A stretch of 19,601 bases of DNA from Eubacterium sp. (GTDB lineage Bacteria; Bacillota_A; Clostridia; Lachnospirales; Lachnospiraceae), in the NCBI GenBank assembly GCA_023663915.1, contig JAMPGN010000057.1:1-19601 (forward strand), given 5' to 3'. Made by a program: the position numbers and the translations under genes. This document shows positions 13,886-19,601 of the stretch, piece after piece; the stretch's first letter is position 1, and every line of letters begins with the position of its first letter. Under the pieces are notes generated by a model that had not been told where the DNA came from, made no database searches, and worked only from the letters and a program-made list of their open reading frames with translations.

Positions 13886-15850
13886 TCAATCCAATCTTTC
13901 AACGATCGTGCCTTCCCGGTATGCCTGCAGAAGTTCTTCGAGCTGGTGTATGATCTCCCACAGTTCCGCGCCGATGTCGGTGTCCGCAATCTTCTGCCTC
14001 ATACTGCTGGTCTCCACGATAATCGAATCCGAAAAGATATCCGATTCATGCAGAATCGCCGCCTCTGTGGACTCGAAAGGCTCGTGTGCAACCAGACGCA
14101 TTCCGTAAGAATTGACGACCAACGTATAGCCGGCAATTCCCGTCTTTTCATGATAAGCTTTGGAAAAGCCACCATCGATGATTAACAGTTTGCCGCCGCA
14201 CTTAATCGGCGACTCCCCTTTCTTGCGTTCCACTGGAACATGCCCGTTGACGATGTGCGAACGCTTTTCATCAAGACCAAACTCCCAGAAGATCCTGTCG
14301 ATCACACTCTCATCGTCGAGAAGCCTGTAGTAACTGTTCTTCGTTTCCTTGTGCGTCTCCTTGTCTTCCAGAAAATACCGCTCAAACGTCGCCATCTTAT
14401 CCTTGCCGAACACCGGGGAATTAGGCCCTGTCCATATATACCAGATAATATCCTGCCCTTTCAATTTCTCCTGAGGATTGTTATTTGCGTAATACCCCTT
14501 CCTTGCATAATGCTCCAGCACGTCATATAATGCCTTGCCGCTGTACTCTTTGCCATATACATTGACTTTACGGAAATTCCCATTCTCGTCCATCGGCACA
14601 CAGCCGTGGTAGAGCAGATTGGAATTGTGTACCTTGTACATTCCTCCTTTGGAATAAAGAAACCGAACATGTTGCTGAAGTTTCTCACATTTGACAAAAG
14701 CCTGTCTTAAGCGTTCCATGACCTGTTCTTCTTCGGGGGTCAGCTCATACGGATGATCTCGGTTCACAGTCGGAAAATCCACGTCCTTCATGGCATAAGA
14801 TACTCCGTCGATCACCAGCGTCTTATTCTCATAATCAATCTTGTCGAGAAGCAGTCTGTCCTGCATACCAAACTCCGGACGGCGCATGATAAGCTGTCCT
14901 TCCAGTTTAAACTGCAGAATGGTGATCGCTTTGTGCATCTTCATATCAAGGTCTAAATCTTTAGTATCATAATCCGTATTGTATTTGATCGCAAATACAT
15001 CGCAATTTGTATCCTTGTAAACATCCAGTGCAAACGTCGCCAGCGGAATCAGATTGATGCCGTAGCCTTCCTCCAAGGTATCCAGATTGCCGTATCGTGC
15101 CGCCCCCCTGATGACATTGGCGATGCAGGCAAGATGACCGCTTGCGGCGCCCATCCACACAACATCATGATTCCCCCACTGCACGTCTAATGAATGGTAG
15201 GCGCACAGCGTATCCATAATAATATGCGGTCCCGGACCCCTGTCATAAATATCACCCACAATATGCAGATGGTCAATGACTAACCGTTGAATCAGATAGC
15301 TCAGCGCAATGATAAATTCCTGTGCCCTGCCGATTCGTATAATTGTGTGGATAATCTCATTGTAATATGCTTCTTTATCATGGATCTCCGCCTTCTCTGT
15401 TATCAGTTCTTCGATAATATAGGCAAAGTCTTCCGGCAGAGCCTTCCTCACTTTCGAGCGGGTATATTTCGAAGAAACCCGCTTCGTGATCTGCACCAGC
15501 CGATGCAGGGTAATCTTATACCAGTCCTCAATGGAACTTTCGTCTTCTTCTTGCAGAATCAGCTCTAATTTCTCTTTCGGATAATAGATCAGCGTCGCAA
15601 GGCTCTTCTTATCCTTAATGCTCAAAGTATTTCCAAATTCCTCATCGATCTTGCGCCTCACAGCACCCGAACCGTTTTTCAGAATATGATTAAACTGTTC
15701 ATATTCACCATGGATATCTGTCATAAAATGCTCTGTACCCTTGGGCAGGTTAAGGATAGACTGCAGATTGATGATCTCCGTCGATGCCGCCGCGATCGTG
15801 GGATACTGCTTAGATAAGCTTTTTAGGTATTTTAATTCTAAATCGTCCAT
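13886..15850 (-). CDS. fbp: Fructose-1,6-bisphosphatase, class III
   Basis: Hydrolyses fructose 1,6-bisphosphate to fructose 6-phosphate, the committed gluconeogenic step, in the cytoplasm. 654 residues, the usual length of the class III (Bacillus Fbp-type) enzyme, which is unrelated to the common class I form. Metallophosphatase motifs are clear: FMTDIHGEYEQFNHIL near 42-57 (D-x-H), GDIYDRGPGPHIIMDTL near 198, GNHDVVWMGAASG near 222 and a late VNGHVPV near 535. ACGGAGG precedes ATG 15850, only 15 bases after the dapB stop, with no terminator between. It is therefore probably read from the lysine-riboswitch promoter; an internal promoter cannot be excluded. Confidence 0.97.
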   Translation of the reverse strand: MDDLELKYLKSLSKQYPTIAAASTEIINLQSILNLPKGTEHFMTDIHGEYEQFNHILKNGSGAVRRKIDEEFGNTLSIKDKKSLATLIYYPKEKLELILQEEDESSIEDWYKITLHRLVQITKRVSSKYTRSKVRKALPEDFAYIIEELITEKAEIHDKEAYYNEIIHTIIRIGRAQEFIIALSYLIQRLVIDHLHIVGDIYDRGPGPHIIMDTLCAYHSLDVQWGNHDVVWMGAASGHLACIANVIRGAARYGNLDTLEEGYGINLIPLATFALDVYKDTNCDVFAIKYNTDYDTKDLDLDMKMHKAITILQFKLEGQLIMRRPEFGMQDRLLLDKIDYENKTLVIDGVSYAMKDVDFPTVNRDHPYELTPEEEQVMERLRQAFVKCEKLQQHVRFLYSKGGMYKVHNSNLLYHGCVPMDENGNFRKVNVYGKEYSGKALYDVLEHYARKGYYANNNPQEKLKGQDIIWYIWTGPNSPVFGKDKMATFERYFLEDKETHKETKNSYYRLLDDESVIDRIFWEFGLDEKRSHIVNGHVPVERKKGESPIKCGGKLLIIDGGFSKAYHEKTGIAGYTLVVNSYGMRLVAHEPFESTEAAILHESDIFSDSIIVETSSMRQKIADTDIGAELWEIIHQLEELLQAYREGTIVERLD

Positions 15851-15865
15851 AGATTCCTCCGTTTA

Positions 15866-16636
15866 TTATTTCTCATTGCCTGCATTGATCACATCACTCA
15901 TATCATACATGCCCGCCGGCTTGCCCGCAAGGAATTTTGCCGCCTGAATTGCTCCCTTGCCAAACACCGCCTTGGAATATGCCCTGTGCGAAAAAGTAAT
16001 CACCTCATCCGCTCCCGCAAAGATCACGTCATGGTCTCCCACAATCGTTCCGCCTCGAACCGCGCTGATGCCGATTTCCTTCTGCCTTCTCTTCTCCCGC
16101 ACCTGACTCCTGTCATAGACATAATCATATTCTTCACCTAGTTCCTCGTTGATGGAATCCGCTAATGCAAGGGCTGTTCCGCTGGGGGCATCCACTTTCT
16201 GGTTATGATGTTTCTCCACGATCTCTATGTCAAACCCTGCAGGCGCCAGAATACCCGCAGCATCCTTCAACAATTTGAGCAGCATATTGATTCCAAGAGA
16301 CATGTTTGCTGATTTCAGGATCGCCACTTTGCTGGAAGCCTCTTTCACTCTGGCAAGCTGTTCCTCCGACAGACCCGTCGTGCAAAGCACGCACGGAACC
16401 TGTCTCTTCACGCAGTATTCGAGCAGTCCGTCCACCGCCGTGACCGCGCTGAAATCTATGACGGCATCCGCCGCCACATCACACGCCGCCGCCGAATGGA
16501 ATACCGGATAAGGATTCCTGCCCTCATCATAAACGTCTACACCCGCCACGATTTCTATCTCTTCATCTGCCGCAATCAGCCCCGTGATGGTCTGACCCAT
16601 CTTACCGTTGCAGCCATGCATAATCACTCTGACCAT
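15866..16636 (-). CDS. dapB: 4-hydroxy-tetrahydrodipicolinate reductase
   Basis: Second enzyme of the diaminopimelate/lysine branch; reduces the DapA product with NAD(P)H. 256 residues, typical. VRVIMHGCNGKMGQTI is the Rossmann GxxGxxG nucleotide site. VEKHHNQKVDAPSGTALALAD, near 139-159, carries the catalytic His, the substrate-binding Lys and the DAPSGTA signature. The C-terminus FGKGAIQAAKFLAGKPAGMYDMSDV is the family ending. It is 29 bases downstream of dapA and 15 upstream of fbp, all on the minus strand. Confidence 0.98.
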   Translation of the reverse strand: MVRVIMHGCNGKMGQTITGLIAADEEIEIVAGVDVYDEGRNPYPVFHSAAACDVAADAVIDFSAVTAVDGLLEYCVKRQVPCVLCTTGLSEEQLARVKEASSKVAILKSANMSLGINMLLKLLKDAAGILAPAGFDIEIVEKHHNQKVDAPSGTALALADSINEELGEEYDYVYDRSQVREKRRQKEIGISAVRGGTIVGDHDVIFAGADEVITFSHRAYSKAVFGKGAIQAAKFLAGKPAGMYDMSDVINAGNEK

Positions 16637-16665
16637 GTCATCTTTCCTTTCACTATCCGCTTTTT

Positions 16666-17550
16666 TTATAAGATTCCGTAATTCTGCATTGCCGTTTTTA
16701 ATCTCTCCACATTCTGCGGCTCCATCTCCGTCAAAGGCATATGTAACGGACCGACTTCTTTTCCCATCAAATTTAAAGCCTTTTTGACCGGAATCGGATT
16801 TACTTCACAGAACAACGCGTCACACAGCTCGATCGCGCGAAGCTGTTCCCGCATACTGCCTTCCACATCGCCGTCAAAGAATTTCTGGCAGATATCATGC
16901 ATCTGTCTCGGAGCCACGTTGGAGACAACCGAGATCACGCCAATGCCGCCCAATGCCAGAAGAGGCGTTACATGGTCGTCGTTGCCGGAATACAGATCAA
17001 TCTTGCCGTTTGCCAGCGCCATCAGCTTCACGATCTGGGAAATGTTACCGCTTGCCTCCTTGATGCCTACGATATTGCTGACTTCCGTACACAATCTTAC
17101 CGCTGTCTCAGGCTGGATATTGCATCCTGTCCTGCTCGGCACATTGTACAGAATAACCGGCAGTTTCACGGAATCCGCAACCTCTTTGAAGTGCTTGTAT
17201 AAACCGTTCTGTGTCGCTTTGTTATAGTAGGGAGTCACGAGAAGAAGCCCGTCAACTCCATATTTCTCCGCCTCAGTGGATAAATAGACTGCCGTCTCGG
17301 TACAGTTAGAACCTGTACCTGCAACTACCGGCACCCTGCCGTTTACTTTCTCCGCACAGAACCGGATCAGATCCAGATGTTCCTCATGGGTCAGCGTGGA
17401 TGCCTCCCCTGTGGTACCGCAGACGATAATCGCATCCGTACCGCCCGCGATCTGCTCCTCTACCAGCTCCGCAAATTTCTCATAATTGATACTTCCGTCT
17501 TCATGAAATGGTGTAACGATCGCTACACCTGCTCCTTTAAAAATTGCCAT
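16666..17550 (-). CDS. dapA: 4-hydroxy-tetrahydrodipicolinate synthase
   Basis: Condenses pyruvate with aspartate semialdehyde, the first committed step to diaminopimelate and lysine. 294 residues with start ATG 17550 (MAIFKGAGVAIVTPF), preceded by AGGAAAG. A further in-frame ATG at 17625 lies in the riboswitch expression platform and adds 25 unrelated residues, so I reject it. TIM-barrel active site: CGTTGEAST with T46/T47, LLLVTPYYNK, Y135 in ILYNVPSRT with R140, and Schiff-base K164 in VGIKEASGN. First gene of the riboswitch-controlled unit. Confidence 0.98.
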   Translation of the reverse strand: MAIFKGAGVAIVTPFHEDGSINYEKFAELVEEQIAGGTDAIIVCGTTGEASTLTHEEHLDLIRFCAEKVNGRVPVVAGTGSNCTETAVYLSTEAEKYGVDGLLLVTPYYNKATQNGLYKHFKEVADSVKLPVILYNVPSRTGCNIQPETAVRLCTEVSNIVGIKEASGNISQIVKLMALANGKIDLYSGNDDHVTPLLALGGIGVISVVSNVAPRQMHDICQKFFDGDVEGSMREQLRAIELCDALFCEVNPIPVKKALNLMGKEVGPLHMPLTEMEPQNVERLKTAMQNYGIL

Positions 17551-17591
17551 ATACTTTCCTGCCTTTCTTGTGCGCTTCGTACAAAGCAAAG

Positions 17592-17617
17592 AAAGCTGAC
17601 CGCACGGGACCAGCTTT
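17592..17617 (-). terminator. Expression-platform hairpin of the lysine riboswitch
   Basis: On the minus strand AAAGCTG (17617-17611) pairs with CAGCTTT (17598-17592) and is followed by CTTTGCTTTG, a U-rich but interrupted tail. Position between aptamer and dapA start fits a lysine-dependent terminator. Confidence 0.55.
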
Positions 17618-17632
17618 AACTCCAACTTGCCT

Positions 17633-17794
17633 GATAGCGCCCCATCGATTCGATGACAGTCATACAGCTCTTAACTGTATGCCCAAGGTAAGAATCTACA
17701 GGTAACTCTCCCTTTCGGCGCCGTCCCCTTTCAATATCCTTCTCCTGCACCTGCTGCATCCGGACTCTACTGATGAAAAACGCAACCTCTATCC
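17633..17794 (-). promoter_or_regulatory. Lysine riboswitch (L box) aptamer
   Basis: The minus strand reads GGATAGAGGTTGCG at the 5' end (17794-17781) and GCGCTATC at the 3' end (17640-17633), which close helix P1. Between them are AGTAGAGT, then GAAAGGGGACGGCGCCGAAAGGG: the conserved junction of the lysine riboswitch, compared from memory with Bacillus lysC. Helical arms such as GCATACAG...CTGTATG are present. It lies about 80 bases upstream of dapA. Known function: lysine binding promotes termination of the downstream genes. Confidence 0.92.
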
Positions 17795-17816
17795 TTCACT
17801 GTTAATTGTTGAAATC

Positions 17817-17845
17817 ATCATAACACCATGTTTGGGGGATGTCAA
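17817..17845 (-). promoter_or_regulatory. Promoter of the lysine-riboswitch dapA-dapB-fbp unit
   Basis: Reading minus: perfect TTGACA (17845-17840), 17-base spacer, TATGAT (17822-17817). The start is near 17810, just ahead of the aptamer. Confidence 0.8.
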
Positions 17846-17880
17846 CAGAGAGTTGATAATCGATATGATACTCAATCCAC

Positions 17881-17914
17881 AAAAAAGCCCCAGGTTTCCC
17901 CAACCTGAAGGCTT
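17881..17914 (-). terminator. Intrinsic terminator downstream of the CobO-type gene
   Basis: On the minus strand AAGCCTTCAGGTT pairs with AACCTGGGGCTT through G-U pairs and one bulge, then six T (17886-17881). It lies 27 bases after the stop at 17941. Confidence 0.85.
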
Positions 17915-17940
17915 TGTAAAATTCCCTGAATATTCATTCT

Positions 17941-18441
17941 TTATTCCCAAATCTTAAACCGCATAGTCTCCACTTTCGTCACTTCGTCCGCCAGAATACA
18001 CACATCATCATTCAACCGGTTGCCGGTCATAATGATATCCATATCCTCCGGTTTCAATGCCAGCAATGCTTTTAACTCATCTACCGAAATGATACCGTTA
18101 TCGATCAGCCTTAAAACCTCGTCCATGATCAGCAGGGAACACTCTCCCGTATTCATGACCTTCTTGGCAAAATTAAGACCATTTCTGATATTGCGGCATT
18201 CTTCTGTTTTGCGCTCTTCGGACAGATTCACAAAGTCTTCGTCGGATTTTTCAAAGCGGAATATCTTGATCTCCGGTTCCAGTCTCTTCACAAACTCCGA
18301 TTCCGCCAGTCCCCTTCCTTTTAAAAACTGGATAATAACTACGTCCTCGCCTTTACACGCCGTCTGCACCGCCCTGCCAAGGGCTGCCGGTGATTTACCA
18401 TGACCTTCTCCGCTATAGATGTGAATCATGCCTTTTCTCAT
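17941..18441 (-). CDS. cobO: CobO/CobA-type cob(I)alamin adenosyltransferase
   Basis: Transfers the 5'-deoxyadenosyl group of ATP to a cob(I)alamin-type corrinoid. 166 residues, near the family's 170-200. P-loop region YSGEGHGKSPAALGRAVQTA at 9-28; VVIIQFLKG near 33-41; LLIMDEVLRLIDNGIISVDELKALL is the Walker B-like segment and helix; MTGNRLNDDV matches the conserved 'TGR..P' site; it ends VTKVETMRF. Odd: the family's GxGKGKTTAA is GEGHGKSPAA here, and TGR is TGN. These substitutions leave some doubt about substrate or activity. It is preceded by its own promoter and followed by a terminator; no other corrinoid genes are in the window. Confidence 0.82.
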   Translation of the reverse strand: MRKGMIHIYSGEGHGKSPAALGRAVQTACKGEDVVIIQFLKGRGLAESEFVKRLEPEIKIFRFEKSDEDFVNLSEERKTEECRNIRNGLNFAKKVMNTGECSLLIMDEVLRLIDNGIISVDELKALLALKPEDMDIIMTGNRLNDDVCILADEVTKVETMRFKIWE

Positions 18442-18480
18442 ATTGAAATCCTCACTGTTTCCCGTTTACTACTTTCGCCT

Positions 18481-18509
18481 ATCATAGCACAATCGGGATT
18501 TTCGTGCAA
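18481..18509 (-). promoter_or_regulatory. Promoter for the CobO-type gene
   Basis: Reading minus: TTGCAC (18509-18504), 17-base spacer, TATGAT (18486-18481), 40 bases before the ATG. It starts inside the short gap after the SSB-like gene. Confidence 0.65.
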
Positions 18510-18514
18510 CTTTT

Positions 18515-19147
18515 TTATTCCTCCTCAACCATTTCCAGCTTGCTGACTGACACTTCATATGCCACCCTCCTCTCAAGCTGGTCCTCGGACAACTTTTTCA
18601 TATATTCCCTGCTCTGGATTCTGCCCCAGATAGCGCACCGGCTTCCCACCTCAAAATTGCTCGCAAATCTTGCATTCCTTCCCCAGCAGATGCACGGTAT
18701 GTAATCTGATTTACCATAAGGGCGGTTCACCGCTAATAACAAGTCTGCGATTTCTCTTCCAAGAGGCGTTTTTCGGTAGATCGGCGCTTTACAGATATAC
18801 CCATCCAAAAAAATCTGATTGGTCTTGGCGTTTTCGCTAATCTCCTCCACAAATTCGATCTCCCTTGCAAAGACGGACAATACCAGCCTGTTTTTTCTCT
18901 CTTCATGTCTGTTATAAGATCGGAACTGCCCCGTGATGCATATTTTCATGCCCTTGTAGTCTTCGTTCACGTCCAAGAGCCGCTCTGAGACCATCACCGG
19001 GATAATATCCGTGGAATCGCTGAGACGGTCCACACTGATATCTACCATATAAAATCCCTCTCCAAAAATCTCGTGGCTAAAAGAAAAATCGCTTACGATC
19101 TCACCCATGATTGCCACCTGGTTGTTTTCAATAACCTTATCTGTCAT
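18515..19147 (-). CDS. Tandem OB-fold single-stranded DNA-binding-like protein
   Basis: A 210-residue protein made of two SSB-like OB folds. The C-terminal half (about 110-207) is closest to SSB: NQIFLDGYICKAPIYRKTPLGREIADLLLAVNRPYGKSDYIPCICWGRNA, then GSRCAIWGRIQSREY, reproducing the SSB pattern of 'L.G.....P..R.T..G..ia...LAVNR.....D.i.c..WG..A' and 'G.i.sr.Y'. The N-terminal half (about 9-103: NQVAIMGEIVSDFSFSHEIFGEGFY, then MKICITGQFRSYNR) repeats the layout with less identity. No acidic-tip DDDxPF tail for protein partners is seen; it ends MVEEE. It probably binds ssDNA or acts like a PriB-type accessory. GGGAGAG precedes ATG. Confidence 0.8.
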   Translation of the reverse strand: MTDKVIENNQVAIMGEIVSDFSFSHEIFGEGFYMVDISVDRLSDSTDIIPVMVSERLLDVNEDYKGMKICITGQFRSYNRHEERKNRLVLSVFAREIEFVEEISENAKTNQIFLDGYICKAPIYRKTPLGREIADLLLAVNRPYGKSDYIPCICWGRNARFASNFEVGSRCAIWGRIQSREYMKKLSEDQLERRVAYEVSVSKLEMVEEE

Positions 19148-19165
19148 GTTTCTCTCCCTTCTACA

Positions 19166-19183
19166 CTATGGACCTGACCATAG
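19166..19183 (-). promoter_or_regulatory. Inverted repeat in the SSB-like gene leader
   Basis: CTATGG (19166-19171) and CCATAG (19178-19183) with a six-base spacer, about 20 bases upstream of the ATG and next to the ribosome site. It could be an operator or a leader hairpin. Confidence 0.4.
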
Positions 19184-19200
19184 AAATTCCTTTTTGTATT

Positions 19201-19230
19201 GTAATATCAATATATAAGAAAATGGGTCAA
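19201..19230 (-). promoter_or_regulatory. Possible promoter for the SSB-like gene
   Basis: Reading minus: TTGACC (19230-19225), 18-base spacer, TATTAC (19206-19201). Other AT-rich hexamers nearby are also possible -10 elements. Confidence 0.4.
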
Positions 19231-19363
19231 AATAGAACTGTTAATGGTCGCGCAATTATGCGTACACCGTCGAAAAAACGAGCATTTAGAAAACACTCTG
19301 CAAGCACATCATCAAACACAGCTTTGCAAACAACAGACAAAACCGGATATCTCCTGCAAATGC

Positions 19364-19392
19364 TTGCAAGAAAAGGTCTCAAGTGATATAAT
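19364..19392 (+). promoter_or_regulatory. Promoter for typA
   Basis: TTGCAA (19364-19369), 17-base spacer, perfect TATAAT (19387-19392), about 85 bases before the typA ATG. The 335-base divergent gap 19148-19482 otherwise holds only the SSB-like promoter and repeat; the short reading frames there lack ribosome sites. Confidence 0.75.
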
Positions 19393-19482
19393 AATCGAGT
19401 TTTGGGATAGAAGCAAGTATTTTCGACATTGACTCTCATAAATTCCTTTGAAATTAAGTTTATCAGAAAGGCACGATAAAAT

Positions 19483-19601
19483 ATGAAACAGACCAGAGAA
19501 GACGTAAGAAATATAGCGATCATCGCCCACGTTGACCACGGCAAGACAACGCTTGTGGACGAGCTGTTAAAGCAGAGCGGTGTTTTCCGGGAAAACCAGG
19601 A
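19483..19601 (+). CDS. typA: TypA/BipA ribosome-associated GTPase (partial, 5' end only)
   Basis: A translational GTPase that binds the ribosome and aids 50S assembly and stress adaptation. Only the first 39 codons are in the window: [48 protein letters not shown] is the G1 P-loop, and '[29 protein letters not shown]' is characteristic of TypA/BipA rather than EF-G or LepA. AAAGG precedes ATG 19483. It continues past the right edge. Confidence 0.95.
   Translation, partial: MKQTREDVRNIAIIAHVDHGKTTLVDELLKQSGVFRENQ

Noticed and set aside
17551..17625. N-terminal extension of dapA
   Set aside because: It falls in the riboswitch expression platform; the family start and AGGAAAG support ATG 17550.
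1..19601. CRISPR array or defence island
   Set aside because: No regularly spaced repeats and no cas, restriction or abortive-infection genes were seen.

Overview
The window looks like chromosome from a gut-type Clostridia, most likely Lachnospiraceae. The evidence is Firmicutes-style ribosome sites (GGAGG), class III fructose-1,6-bisphosphatase, PcrA, a YerC/TrpR-like regulator, DUF1836, PspA with a YdjI-like SPFH protein, an L-box lysine riboswitch and a moderate GC content. The assignment is inferred from gene content, not from a marker gene. It is mostly core chromosome with short accessory pieces; no integrase, transposase or CRISPR array was seen.

Layout. (1) 1-2511, minus: a TrmA/RlmD-family 23S rRNA uracil methyltransferase that runs off the left edge and carries a duplicated 11-residue segment and an acidic insert, a small acidic-tailed membrane protein, and an unrecognised 172-residue protein. 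(2) 2549-6641, minus: a compact run pspA, SPFH/zinc-ribbon protein, pcrA and then the 172-residue gene, with gaps of 12-37 bases and a promoter upstream of pspA. (3) 6834-7697, minus: an EamA-type transporter, divergent from tRNA-Gly(CCC). (4) 7882-8112: the 3' remnant of what looks like a holin-like type I toxin, opposed by an apparently intact antisense RNA gene with its own promoter and terminator. (5) 8228-9247, plus: a solitary NMT1/SsuA-like substrate-binding lipoprotein. (6) 9356-10437, minus: a stand-alone HPt phosphotransfer protein and a DUF1836 protein. (7) 10710-12095: yerC (plus), convergent and overlapping with a degenerate LytM/M23 membrane protein (minus), then a cold-shock protein (plus). 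(8) 12270-13820: an isolated eukaryotic-type hisA (minus) and a low-complexity lipoprotein (plus). (9) 13886-17845, minus: lysine riboswitch, dapA, dapB and fbp in what looks like one transcription unit. (10) 17941-19147, minus: a CobO-type adenosyltransferase and a protein with two SSB-like OB folds. (11) 19483-end, plus: the start of typA/bipA.

Functionally, the dap unit makes the meso-diaminopimelate/lysine precursor under lysine feedback, and the same RNA probably also carries the gluconeogenic phosphatase. The pspA/SPFH pair suggests membrane-stress maintenance. PcrA, the SSB-like protein, RlmD and TypA are housekeeping nucleic-acid and ribosome functions. The strongest out-of-the-ordinary signals are the orphaned antitoxin-like RNA at 7967-8077, fbp under the lysine riboswitch, and the remodelled rRNA methyltransferase.
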